From contig NZ_RKRG01000003.1 of the NCBI RefSeq assembly GCF_003814835.1, forward strand, positions 1 to 64,000: a DNA stretch of 64,000 nucleotides, written 5' to 3'. Shown here piece by piece: positions 36,730-46,242 of this stretch (position 1 is the stretch's first letter; each line of letters starts with the position of its first letter). The notes under the pieces are model-generated. The model was not told where the DNA came from. It worked only from the letters and a program-made list of their open reading frames with translations, and did no database searches. The position numbers and the translations under genes are program-made. The DNA is from Methanobrevibacter gottschalkii DSM 11977. GTDB lineage: Archaea > Methanobacteriota > Methanobacteria > Methanobacteriales > Methanobacteriaceae.

Positions 36730-36972
36730 TAATATACTCTCATATAAACAACTCTTTAAATCCGAAATGAGATTATTAAATCCCGTAATATTATCTGATA
36801 TATTCTGAAGTTCCAATTCAGGTTAGCATTGGATCTTTGGAATAACTTCATCAATTTTTAGGTTTATTTTTTTAAATTTTATTTATCGCATTATAATTGT
36901 TATTTTTTATTAAACAGTAGCTCAATTTTGTTCTGTTAAATTTAAATACTTTTAAAATCAATATTACTTTGT

Positions 36973-37614
36973 ATGAATTTGAATTTTGACTTTACTGAAA
37001 AAAGAGTAATTATTACTGCATTTTTCTGTATGGCTTTCACAATTGCAAATTTAATCACTGTTAAAGTTATCAATATTGGATTTTTAGGTATGGAAACTCC
37101 TGCCGGGGTTTTAATCTATCCTTTGGTATATATTTTAACAAACGTAATCGCAGATGTTTATGGTGAAAAAATAGCGCAAAGAACAATTATTTTAGGTCTT
37201 TGTGTTGATATTTTATTTGTCTTCATGACAACTTTAATATTGTTCTTACCGTCTCCAGCGTACTATACTGGAGATTCAAGCCTTGCATTTGTATTTACCC
37301 AAACTCCAAGAATTCTTGTTGCATCTTACATTAGTTACTTAATCGGTAACTTCGTAAATGCAAGAATCACTGCTAAAGTAAACGAAGGTAAAGAATATTC
37401 ATCTACCAAAAACTTAGGTATTCTTGCTTTCAGTGAGCTAATTGATAATTTTGTATTTATCGGTCTTGCATTCGTTGGCGTATTCGCAGTTACTGATATT
37501 TTAATAATGATTGTTTCTCACTGGATTTTAAGTTTGATTTGGAGTGCAATTGCTCAACCATTTACAAAAATGACTGTAAAATGGGCTGAAAAAGGAAAAC
37601 CTGCAGAAGCTTAA
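36973..37614 (+). CDS. VUT-family (YhhQ-like) transporter, probable queuine/archaeosine precursor uptake
   Basis: 213 residues with six membrane helices. Seen: FTIANLITVKVINIGFLGME and GVLIYPLVYILTNVIADVYG, the family signature of VUT/DUF165 proteins, and a second signature, FSELIDNFVFIGLAFVGVF. Bacterial YhhQ imports 7-cyano- or 7-aminomethyl-7-deazaguanine. In archaea the same compounds are archaeosine precursors, so salvage is the likely role. The start codon lies just after a TATA-like stretch, giving a nearly leaderless mRNA. Confidence 0.82.
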   Translation: MNLNFDFTEKRVIITAFFCMAFTIANLITVKVINIGFLGMETPAGVLIYPLVYILTNVIADVYGEKIAQRTIILGLCVDILFVFMTTLILFLPSPAYYTGDSSLAFVFTQTPRILVASYISYLIGNFVNARITAKVNEGKEYSSTKNLGILAFSELIDNFVFIGLAFVGVFAVTDILIMIVSHWILSLIWSAIAQPFTKMTVKWAEKGKPAEA

Positions 37615-37726
37615 ATTATTTAGGGAATTATTTTTCCCACTTTTTTTATATTGGACTCATTATATTTTTCGCATTAACTATTTAATGGAATTAAAATATA
37701 TAATAGTATTATTTGATGGTGAATTT

Positions 37727-39621
37727 ATGAAATTCAAATCTAAATTTTTTATTTCATTGTTGATTATTTTTGTTTTGAGTATTGTGGCTGTACCTGCTAG
37801 TGATGTTAATTCTACAGATTTTTCTCAATTAAATGATACTGTTCTAGATTCAAGTTTTAATGATAATTTAAGTACTGTTGAAACTTCAAACAACTCGAAA
37901 ACAGTAAATAATACAAATAATGGTGATATGGTTCAAATTATTAAAACCAATCCTAAAATCACTGTTAAATCAACATATTTAAAAAGTAAAGATAAATTAG
38001 AATTTAATTTCAAAAATGCTTCTGGAAACCCACTGAAATCTAAAAGCTGATGGTCTTCATCGGTAATAAAAAATATTCGGTTTACACTAATTCTAAAGGT
38101 GTTGCTAATTTAAACATTAACTTGGTTGCTAAAACTTATAAATTAACTATTTCTTTTGAAGGTGATGATAATTATAATGCTGTTAATAAAATAATGTATT
38201 TACGCATCTCTAAATTATCAACTAGAATCACTTGTTATAAAAACTTTGTAGTTAAAGGAAATAATTTGTATTTCTATTTATTTGATTCTTATTATAATCC
38301 AGTCTCATGTAAAAAATTGATTGTAAAGTACAAAGGAAAAACAGTTACTAAAACATCAAATAAAAATGGCAGAATTTCTTATAAAATCAAATCATCAGGA
38401 TCTAAACATTCCCTTCATGTTAAATTTAAAGGTGATGGTCAGTTTAAGTCATCTTCAAAGTATCATAAATTTTATATAACAACTTTTTCACCATTGAAAA
38501 TAGGCAACTCTAAACTTTTAACTAATGGATATTTAAGAATTTATTTAAATGGTTTAACTAAATCTTCAATTTCTAAAAAAACAATTGTAATTAAAGTTGC
38601 GAGCAAAAAATTTTCTAAAAAATCCTCTTCTGAGGGGATTGTTGTTTTAAAACCAAATGTATGTGCTAAGGCATATACTGTTAGTGCGAAATTTGGCAAA
38701 TATGTTGTTTATAAAAAAATGAAATGTATTGAAGGCAATGTGAAAGATCCATTGAAATATAATATTCCAACAAAAAGTGGTGTTCCAGATATTGATGTAA
38801 TGCCTGGAAATTATGTTATGGGAGACAATAATGCAAGATACACATTAACAAAAATACAATATAATGAAGTTATAAAAAGAGACAGTTATTGTTTGTTTTT
38901 AAATAATAAATTATCCAAATATACTTTTTTTAAAACAAAAAATAATCCCAATACTAATCATATTATTCAGCGAGAAAAATGGAATGTTATTGAAAGGGCA
39001 ATAAATCTTAAGATTGTTGGGAAAAATAAAGCTAATTATTGGCTAAGTGAAATTTCAGTTTTACTTAAGGGTAAATCATATAAATATCCTGAAGTAAGGA
39101 AGACTCAATCTACAAACTATTATTGTGGTCCCAATTCAGCTAGTGTTTGTACTCAGGTTTTGAAAAATTATTATTGTGAAAAATATCTCGCAAAGTTAAT
39201 GGGTACAAATCGTAGGGAGGGTACAAAATGTCAATGGATTATTGATGGTTTAAATAAATTAGGTTTTAATGCAACTTACTTCTACAAAGCATCTTTTGAT
39301 AATGCATTAAATGAGCTTAAAAAAGGCGGTGCTGCATTAGTATTCCATGCACCTCGCCATTATGTTTCTATTTTGGATATCAGTTCTGATGGTAAAAAAG
39401 TTTTAGTGAGCAATTCTTATGGAAGTTATGATAATATTCCAACTAAATGGACTAAAATAAGTTATATGAAAACTAAGTTTTCTAAATGGGAGGAGAGTGT
39501 GATTGTAAGAAGTAATTACAAGCTTTCTGATTCTGTAAATGATAGTGTAAATTGTTTCTATAACAGTATGGGTACAAATTGGTATCGCCATAGTACTAGT
39601 CAAAAAATGGGTTTAGTTTAA
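37727..39621 (+). pseudogene. secreted pseudomurein-associated cysteine protease/adhesin, one frameshift
   Basis: A signal peptide (KFKSKFFISLLIIFVLSIVA) is followed by Ig-like (Big) repeats. After these come a pseudomurein-binding-like segment (YVMGDNNARYTLTKIQYNEV) and a C-terminal cysteine-peptidase domain with YYCGPNSASVC and FHAPRHYVSILDI as probable Cys and His sites. The frame breaks at 38048: a TGA ends the first 107 residues, and the rest continues one frame over from 38050. Adding one A to the AAAA run at 38042-38045 restores an uninterrupted protein of about 631 residues whose Ig domain reads through normally. It may be a real mutation, a phase-variable site or a sequencing error. 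The function would be wall remodelling or adhesion. Confidence 0.8.
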
Positions 39622-39964
39622 CTTAATATTGGGGAAATTTTCCTGATTCTTTTTTTAATAAATGATATCCGTCAAAATTAAATTTGTCAATGTAAAATTT
39701 TCTTTATTTAATAATTGAAGCATTATTTACATTTATTAAAGATTAATTTTCTGAGTTTTTGAGGATAATCTGACAATTTTTAAAACAAAAAATATTTTAT
39801 TAATTTATTCAGATATATAATTAGTCAAAAATTGTTATAGCAATATCTAAAAGTTTATTTTACAAATTTTAGATATTTTAACGATTATTTTTAAATTATT
39901 CAATAATATTTTTTAAAATAATTAATCAATTTATGATATAATATAGGAAAATTTTGTGATATAT
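39622..39964 (+). promoter_or_regulatory. uraA upstream region with an 11-bp inverted repeat
   Basis: 343 bases without a gene. AATATCTAAAA at 39842-39852 and TTTTAGATATT at 39867-39877 form a perfect inverted repeat with a 14-base gap. A TATA-like TATGATATAATATAG follows at about 39932-39946, close to the uraA start at 39965, so the transcript would be almost leaderless. The repeat lies about 55 bases above the TATA box and is a possible regulator site. Confidence 0.4.
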
Positions 39965-41254
39965 ATGGTTGAAGAAAATAGTAATATGCTACTTGGGGTT
40001 CGTGATAAGCCTCCTGCGCTTAGGTGGGTTTTACTTGCTATACAGCATGTATGTGCAATGTTCGGAGCTACAATTTTAGTTCCGATAGTTGTTAACACCA
40101 CTGCAGGTGCAGATGTTTTATCAATTCCTGTAGCATTAGTCACATCTGGTATAGGTACATTAATCTATCTTGTTTGCACTCGTGGAAGAAGTCCGGTATA
40201 CTTGGGAAGCTCTTTTGCATTCATTGCTCCTATGGTTGCAGGGTATGCATTAGCTGGTAAATCTAGTGTATTTTCAGCTTTGATGCTTGTTGGTTTGGTA
40301 TATGTTGCTGTATCATGCATTATTAGAATTTCTGGTAAAGCATGGATTAATAAATTATTGCCTCCGGTAATTGTTGGTCCCATGATTATGGTCATCGGAT
40401 TGTCTCTTGCTCCAACTGCTATTAGTGAAATCGGTTTAGATTTAGCAGTAGTACCATGGAAAAACCTGGTCGTTGCATTGATTGCATTTTTAACTACTGC
40501 ATTTTTGGCAGTTCGTGGAAAAGGAATTTTACGCGTAATCCCTTTTTTGATTGGTATTATTGTAGGATATATTGCAGCGGCGGCTCTTGGTATGGTTGAT
40601 TTTACTCAAGCATTAACTGCAAATGTGGTTGAAATTCCTAAATTTTACTTGCCATTTATGAATTATAATTTAAACTTTGCTGCAGTCCTTACAATTGTTC
40701 CAATTGCTTTAGTAACAATGGTGGAGCATATTGGAGACCATAAAGTATTGAGTGAAATCATTGGTCGTGATCTAATTGAAGATCCTGGTCTTGACAGAAC
40801 TTTGCTTGGGGATGGTCTTGCAACATTCCTTGCAGCATTATTGGGAGGTCCTGCAAACACTACTTATGGTGAAAACACTTCTGTTGTAGGCATGACACGA
40901 GTTGCATCTGTTTATGTTATTGCTCTTGCAGCTATTATAGCAATTATATTTGCATTCTCAGGACATTTGACTTCACTTTTAACAGCAATTCCCGCTCCCG
41001 TTTTAGGCGGTATTTCTGTATTATTATACGGGTTTATTTGTGTAAATGGTCTTAAAATTTTAATTCACAACCAAGTTGACTTTAACAACACTAAAAATGT
41101 TGTTGTAGCTGCAACCATGCTTGTTTTAGGTTTAGGTGGAGCAACATTATCCGTTGTTTATGGCAATTTGTCTCTTGCTATGTCAGGAATGTCTCTTGCA
41201 GCAGTCATCGGTGTAATTTTAAATCTTGTAATACCGGAGGAAAAACATGAATGA
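39965..41254 (+). CDS. uraA: uracil/xanthine permease
   Basis: 429-residue nucleobase:cation symporter of the NCS2 family with about 12-14 helices. Seen: IQHVCAMFGATILVPIVVNT at the N-terminus, the GRSPVYLGSSFAFIAPMVAG substrate-site loop, and LLGGPANTTYGENTSVVGMT, the NCS2 signature. Pairing with upp points to uracil. Start: ATG at 39965 with GTGAT upstream; the GTG at 39956 is part of that site. It overlaps upp by 8 bases. Confidence 0.92.
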   Translation: MVEENSNMLLGVRDKPPALRWVLLAIQHVCAMFGATILVPIVVNTTAGADVLSIPVALVTSGIGTLIYLVCTRGRSPVYLGSSFAFIAPMVAGYALAGKSSVFSALMLVGLVYVAVSCIIRISGKAWINKLLPPVIVGPMIMVIGLSLAPTAISEIGLDLAVVPWKNLVVALIAFLTTAFLAVRGKGILRVIPFLIGIIVGYIAAAALGMVDFTQALTANVVEIPKFYLPFMNYNLNFAAVLTIVPIALVTMVEHIGDHKVLSEIIGRDLIEDPGLDRTLLGDGLATFLAALLGGPANTTYGENTSVVGMTRVASVYVIALAAIIAIIFAFSGHLTSLLTAIPAPVLGGISVLLYGFICVNGLKILIHNQVDFNNTKNVVVAATMLVLGLGGATLSVVYGNLSLAMSGMSLAAVIGVILNLVIPEEKHE

Positions 41255-41873
41255 ATTTGTTTTAAATCACCCATTGATAACTCATAAACTTGCATTTTTA
41301 AGAGATATCAATACTGGAACTAAAGAATTCAGAGAACTTGTAACTGAAATTTCAACAATTCTTGTTTATGAAGCAATGAGGGATGCACAACTTGAAAAAA
41401 CAACTATTGAAACTCCCCTTGAGAAAATGGAAACAGGAACCCTTAATGAAAATAACTATGCAATTGTTCCAATATTGAGAGCTGGAATGGGCATGATTGA
41501 TGGAGTGTTAAATGTAATTCCAAATGCAAAAATTGGTCATATTGGTCTTTACAGAAATGAAGAAACATTCGAACCTGTTGAATATTATTATAAAATGCCT
41601 GAAGGGATTAAAAATAGGGAAGTTCTAGTAGTTGATCCTATGCTTGCAACAGGTGGAAGTGCATCAGCAACAATTTCCCGGCTTAAACAAGATGGTGTAA
41701 CTAAAATCAAGTTGTTATGTATTGTAGCTGCTCCACAAGGTATTGAAACAATCGAAAACGACCATCCTGATGTTAAAATATTTTGTGCAACTGTTGACAG
41801 GGAATTAAACGAAAATGCATATATCCTTCCAGGTCTTGGAGATGCTGGAGATAGGGTATATGGAACTAAATAA
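41247..41873 (+). CDS. upp: uracil phosphoribosyltransferase
   Basis: Makes UMP from uracil and PRPP (pyrimidine salvage). Seen: PILRAGMGMIDGVLNVIP, the PRPP-binding VVDPMLATGGSASATISRL, and the C-terminal YILPGLGDAGDRVYGTK uracil-binding motif. 208 residues, normal length. It is translationally coupled to uraA and followed by a T-rich terminator-like tract at 41880-41902. Confidence 0.95.
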   Translation: MNEFVLNHPLITHKLAFLRDINTGTKEFRELVTEISTILVYEAMRDAQLEKTTIETPLEKMETGTLNENNYAIVPILRAGMGMIDGVLNVIPNAKIGHIGLYRNEETFEPVEYYYKMPEGIKNREVLVVDPMLATGGSASATISRLKQDGVTKIKLLCIVAAPQGIETIENDHPDVKIFCATVDRELNENAYILPGLGDAGDRVYGTK

Positions 41874-42004
41874 TTAAGTTTAATTTTCTTTTTTCTTTTT
41901 TTTGGATGACTCATGAATATTAAATTAAAAATCATAAAATTTTATTTTGGTATTGATTAAATGAGTATAATAATAGATATAGGGATTTTGTTTCTTTATT
42001 TTGA

Positions 42005-42438
42005 ATGGACAGCACGACAAATGAAGCTAAATCTACAGTTGCATATTTAATTGATAAAACAAAAGGTAGTTTAATTTCTAAAAATATTTATTCATCTTAT
42101 AAAGCCACGACTAATTGATTGAAGGTTCTCTAAAGAAAATTGTTAAATCTATTTATTAAGTAAAACATAAGTTAGTTTCTAGTTATTCATATGTGAAGAA
42201 AAAAGTTTACTCTGCCGTTAATTTTGGCATGAAAAAATGTTATTCAATTTATAAGTATTCCAAAAAGAAATTTTATTCTACGGGTCATTATATTAAGAAA
42301 AAAGTGCATTCAACTTATAATTATGCAAAAAAGAAAGTTTATTCAACTTATAATCATTATAAAAAGAGTACATATAATTATGTTAAAAATTCATTTAAAT
42401 ATTTAAAATCTTATGTGAAAAAATTTAGATTATGGTAG
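42005..42438 (+). pseudogene. broken gene for a Lys/Tyr-rich repeat peptide ending in FRLW
   Basis: Not recognised. A first piece (42005-42118, MDSTTNEAKSTVAYLIDKTK onward) ends in a stop. After a frame change, the sequence continues with one more stop into an open stretch of 81 codons (42193-42438). That stretch is a series of KKKVYSTYNYA-like units about 10-13 residues long, very basic and Tyr-rich, ending VKKFRLW. It lies 6 bases before the first gene of the 330-residue family. The same arrangement, a cationic peptide ending in Trp, recurs before the second family member. Confidence 0.5.
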
Positions 42439-42444
42439 TGTACA

Positions 42445-43437
42445 ATGGTTTCAAAAGAATTCATTGAAAAAGAATGGATTAAAGCATATAATGCCCTTAA
42501 TCCTTTTTTAGATGTTAATGGAGCATATGAACTCCGTAAATTATTATGTGATTTAAGAAATAATGAAAAATTCATATTTATTTCAGATAATGTTGATTAT
42601 ACCTGTATTATTGAACTTGATGAATTAAAAGATGATATTCCAATTTTTAAATATGCATCAGATTGTTTTAAAATTTTTGGAATTTTTAGTAAATCTCAAT
42701 TGAGCAAACTTCATTTTGCATCTGTTTATGATATAATTGTTTATAGTTGTGTTAGTGAACTTAAAAGAGATTTATCATATAATGAGAGAAAAAAAATTTA
42801 TTACTGTAATTTAATTCATAAATTGACTTTGAATCAGGATATTTCATCTAATTTCAATCAAAATTTTAAATATAATAATGAACTATTTAATCAAATGAAA
42901 AAAATAAGGTGGAATTCTTCTGCAAATAAGTTAAAAAATATTATATACAGAGATTTGATGGGTACACTCACTTTAGAATTAAATACTGATTCAGGAGTTA
43001 CTTCTTCATTTGGTGAATGTGCAGAGTATTTAGCATGTTGTAATGTATTTAATGATAATCGTTTAGAAGTAATGCCTGATGATGTGGTTAAATCTTGGTT
43101 ATTAACATTGAATTTATTTTTAATGGATTTACGTCCCTATATTAAAGATTTTAATTCAGCTAGTGATATGATTGCTGATACTGGAAGTGAATTTAAACCT
43201 ATTAATATTTCGGAAGGTCAATCTAACAATAAATCATCATCTATAATTCGAAAAGTCTTAGCGGGAGTTTTAAGCATAATTATTGTCTTTCTGTTGCTTA
43301 TTGTAATGTCAACGATATTAATATTGATTTTTGGAGATGCTTTGGATAATTTCATTGGTTTACTTAGGCCAGTTGGTATAATAGGTTTGGCTTTGGCTGC
43401 AGCTTTGGGTAAAAAAATATACGATAAACTTGTTTGA
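42445..43437 (+). CDS. unknown tail-anchored protein, family member 1
   Basis: 330 residues, no recognised domain. The N-terminal 235 residues are soluble, with NEKFIFISDNVDY, SVYDIIVYSCVSEL, a CAEYLACC motif and WLLTLNLFLMDLRPYI. After a Ser/Asn-rich linker come two membrane helices (about 270-292 and 303-322) and a short basic tail. There is no signal peptide, so the soluble domain should be cytoplasmic. Its last 115 residues are nearly identical to member 4. Three paralogues follow. Function is unknown. Confidence 0.75.
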   Translation: MVSKEFIEKEWIKAYNALNPFLDVNGAYELRKLLCDLRNNEKFIFISDNVDYTCIIELDELKDDIPIFKYASDCFKIFGIFSKSQLSKLHFASVYDIIVYSCVSELKRDLSYNERKKIYYCNLIHKLTLNQDISSNFNQNFKYNNELFNQMKKIRWNSSANKLKNIIYRDLMGTLTLELNTDSGVTSSFGECAEYLACCNVFNDNRLEVMPDDVVKSWLLTLNLFLMDLRPYIKDFNSASDMIADTGSEFKPINISEGQSNNKSSSIIRKVLAGVLSIIIVFLLLIVMSTILILIFGDALDNFIGLLRPVGIIGLALAAALGKKIYDKLV

Positions 43438-43442
43438 ACATT

Positions 43443-43462
43443 GAAGCATTTTCAAATGCTTC
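43443..43462 (+). terminator. hairpin after family member 1
   Basis: GAAGCATTT and AAATGCTTC form a perfect 9-bp stem with a 2-base loop six bases after the stop, followed by a T-rich run. A closely related hairpin follows member 2 and a mutated one follows member 4. Confidence 0.55.
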
Positions 43463-43825
43463 ACTTATTTTTTCATGTGATAATATTCAATTTTCAATGT
43501 TTCAGAACTCAAAAAATGTTTTTAATCAAGTAATTGGGAATCAAGTTAAATGTTTTTTTTTAATTTTTGGAATATGTAAAATTTTATAGGGTTCTGATTT
43601 TTTAGGTGTTTTTTCCTGTCCATTTTTCCATTTGTAGTCTAAATGTTGAGTTCTGTTTTTAATTATTTATAATTGGAGTATCATCTTTTGATAATTGTTG
43701 GTTAATTTTATATATTTTTAAAATTAGATATTAATATAGTTAATTTAAGTTAATTGTCATTATTTTGATGGTTATTTTTATTTTAATTGTTTTGATTTGT
43801 TTAATTTATTTTTTTGGAGGTATTT

Positions 43826-44150
43826 ATAACATATAAACATATTGATAAATTATTTTCAATTGTAATATTTTTTTGTCTTTTGATGATTATTGGTTCAGTT
43901 TCTGTTGCTAACAATGTGGATAATAATTTGTCTATTAATTCGTCTGATAATATGACTGTACTTAAGGAGGATTAGTTATCAAAATGATAATATGGAAATT
44001 AATGATGAATGTAATGTTTCGGATAATTTCCATTATCAGAAATTTAATGATAAATTATCATTAAATCATGAAAATAAGGGCAATTTGTCAAGTTACAAAA
44101 GTATTTTTAAGGGATTGTCTCACTGTATTAAAAAATATAAATTTTGGTAA
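43826..44150 (+). pseudogene. broken gene for a small secreted cationic protein ending in YKFW
   Basis: GGAGG at 43816-43820 is followed at the correct spacing by ATA instead of ATG. From there the frame encodes a clear signal peptide (KLFSIVIFFCLLMIIGSVSVA) and an Asn/Ser-rich segment, then a TAG at 43973. One frame over, the sequence continues from about 43970, with YQNDNMEINDECN onward, to a basic end, HCIKKYKFW, with TAA at 44148. Read together it would be a secreted protein of about 108 residues. It lies 12 bases before family member 2. The loss of the start codon and the frameshift suggest recent decay. Confidence 0.5.
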
Positions 44151-44162
44151 GGAGGTTTATTC

Positions 44163-45155
44163 ATGTTTGAATTTTATTATGAAAAGGATATTCAAAAAAA
44201 TTTTGGAGATTTGGATAAATTTGATGATGTTTTAAATTTATTTGAACTTAAAAATTTAATCAATGATTTCATTAATAATGAAAAATATGTTTTCATTATT
44301 GAAAATATTGATTTTGAAATGTTTGAAACTATGGAAAAATCTAGAAAATATTCAACATTTATTAATAATGCTTTTAATGGTTTAAAATCATTTAAATATT
44401 GGATTCAACCATCAATAATGAATTTTAATTCATTTACTAGTGTTTATTCAATAATTGTTTATAGTTGTATTATTGCATATGGTAGAATGTTAAGTAATGA
44501 TGAATTAGAATCAATAATCTTTTCAGATTTTCCAATTAAATTAACTTTGGTCATGGATGATTTTTACAACATAAATAATGTTCCATTATTGGATAAAGAT
44601 TTCTTCAGGACAATTCGTGATGTTAAATTAGATAAATCAGCAAAAAAATTAGATAAATTTATTTATCATGGATTTTTACTTAATTTAGCAGAACCTGGAA
44701 ATCATTATGTAGCTGTTGTTGTTGAATTTTCATATTGTGCAAGTTATTTTTCCAGATGTTATGCATATTCAAGAAAAAATAAATTTGTTACAATTAATGA
44801 CATTGCTGATGGATGGATTTTAACTTTTAAATTATTTTTAAATGATATAAGAGGTTATATTGATGGTTTGGAGTCAAATAGTCCTTGTGCTATTGTCCCT
44901 TCTCTAAAATCACATAAAAAGATTAAAGTTGAAGAAGAAAATAATGGAAGTTTTAATATTAAAAAGATAATTGCAATATTCTTATCCATATTGTTTTTTT
45001 GTTTTTTAATATTAGTTGTTGAAGATATTTCATATATTCTAACTGGAAGTTATTATTATTCTGGTGCACCAACTACTCGTTATGCAATATTTGGATTTAT
45101 TTTATTTTTAACTAGTATGTTTTATTCTTTGGTTAAAAATATTCTCAAATTTTAA
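44163..45155 (+). CDS. unknown tail-anchored protein, family member 2
   Basis: 330 residues, paralogous to the three neighbours and closest to member 3. Seen: NEKYVFIIENIDF, SVYSIIVYSCIIAYGR, FFRTIRDVKLDKSA, CASYFSRCYA and GWILTFKLFLNDIRGYIDGL. A polar linker and two C-terminal helices (about 268-287 and 305-325) follow. A strong AAGGAGG precedes the ATG. No enzymatic motif is evident; the shared Cys-x-x-Tyr-type motif CAxYxxxC is the most conserved block. Codon use is as AT-rich as the surroundings. Confidence 0.75.
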   Translation: MFEFYYEKDIQKNFGDLDKFDDVLNLFELKNLINDFINNEKYVFIIENIDFEMFETMEKSRKYSTFINNAFNGLKSFKYWIQPSIMNFNSFTSVYSIIVYSCIIAYGRMLSNDELESIIFSDFPIKLTLVMDDFYNINNVPLLDKDFFRTIRDVKLDKSAKKLDKFIYHGFLLNLAEPGNHYVAVVVEFSYCASYFSRCYAYSRKNKFVTINDIADGWILTFKLFLNDIRGYIDGLESNSPCAIVPSLKSHKKIKVEEENNGSFNIKKIIAIFLSILFFCFLILVVEDISYILTGSYYYSGAPTTRYAIFGFILFLTSMFYSLVKNILKF

Positions 45156-45161
45156 ATTTAG

Positions 45162-45179
45162 AAGCATTTTTAAATGCTT
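45162..45179 (+). terminator. hairpin after family member 2
   Basis: AAGCATTT and AAATGCTT with a 2-base loop, seven bases after the stop, followed by TATTTATTTCTTTTT. Same core sequence as the hairpin after member 1. Confidence 0.5.
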
Positions 45180-45230
45180 TATTTATTTCTTTTTATTATA
45201 TGAAAATTAAAATTTTGGCAGGTTGATTTA

Positions 45231-46220
45231 ATGTTTGATTATAATTTCAAAAAGAGTATTGAAAAAAACTTTAATGAATTAGAAAAATTCAATTATTTGA
45301 AAAATTTTAATGAACTTAAAAATTTATTGTTAACTATATCTGAAAATGAAAGATATATTTTCATATCGAAAAACATTGATTTTAATGCGCAACCGTTAAT
45401 GGATAAACCTAAAAATCATTCAAAATTTATAATTAATGCATATAATGGTTTGGAATCTTTTAAATATTGGATTAAACTTTCAATTATGAATTATAATTTT
45501 TTTGTTGGAGTTTATTCTATTATCATGTATAGTTGTTCATGTTCTTATGGAAGACCTATGGATATTATTGAATTTGAACATGTTCTAAATTCGAATCTTC
45601 CTTATAAATTAACTGTATATTTGGATGATTTCGATAAATATGATGATTTTTCTAGTCTTAGTGAAGAATTTTTTAGAACAATTAGAGATATGAAACTAGA
45701 TAAAAAGGCTAATGAAATTGAAAAGATTATTTACAGAAAGTTTTGGTCAAATTTGACTATTAATTATGGCACTGAAAATAGGGTGGATGTACAGTTTGCA
45801 TATTGTGCAAATTATTTATCTAGGTGTTATGCATTTAATAGGGGGAGAAATGTTGTCTCTGTTGAAGATATTGCTGATGCATGGATTTTAACTTTAAAAT
45901 TATTTTTAAATGATTTACGTCCATATATTAGAGGTTTAGAATCAAATAGTCCTTGTGCTAGTTTACCTTCTGTAAATTCTTACAAGAATATTGAAGTTGA
46001 CAATGATAATGGTTCGGTTAATGTAAAAAAGATATTTGCAATATTGTTGTCAATATTGTTTTTTTCATTAATAATTATGGTTTTTCAGTATACCGCCAAT
46101 TTGTTAACTGGAGATTATTATTATCCTAATTCTCCTCAAGACAGATATGTTTTAGCAGGCATTTTTTTATTCCCCACTAGTATGTTTTATGGAATAATTA
46201 AAAAGATTCTTAAAATTTAA
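45231..46220 (+). CDS. unknown tail-anchored protein, family member 3
   Basis: 329 residues, the closest relative of member 2. Seen: NERYIFISKNIDF, GVYSIIMYSCSCSYGR, FFRTIRDMKLDKKA, CANYLSRCYAF and AWILTLKLFLNDLRPYIRGL. A linker, GLESNSPCA, matches member 2. Two C-terminal helices occupy about residues 265-287 and 304-324. It starts 75 bases after member 2, downstream of the element AAAATTTTGGCAGG. Function is unknown. Confidence 0.75.
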   Translation: MFDYNFKKSIEKNFNELEKFNYLKNFNELKNLLLTISENERYIFISKNIDFNAQPLMDKPKNHSKFIINAYNGLESFKYWIKLSIMNYNFFVGVYSIIMYSCSCSYGRPMDIIEFEHVLNSNLPYKLTVYLDDFDKYDDFSSLSEEFFRTIRDMKLDKKANEIEKIIYRKFWSNLTINYGTENRVDVQFAYCANYLSRCYAFNRGRNVVSVEDIADAWILTLKLFLNDLRPYIRGLESNSPCASLPSVNSYKNIEVDNDNGSVNVKKIFAILLSILFFSLIIMVFQYTANLLTGDYYYPNSPQDRYVLAGIFLFPTSMFYGIIKKILKI

Positions 46221-46242
46221 ATTTTGGTAGGAGTGAGTAATT

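Noticed and set aside
42193-42438. The KKKVYSTYNYA units as a CRISPR-like or DNA repeat
   Set aside because: The DNA units vary in length and sequence; the repetition is at protein level and in one frame, so it is treated as a broken coding sequence. No CRISPR array or cas gene is seen in the window.
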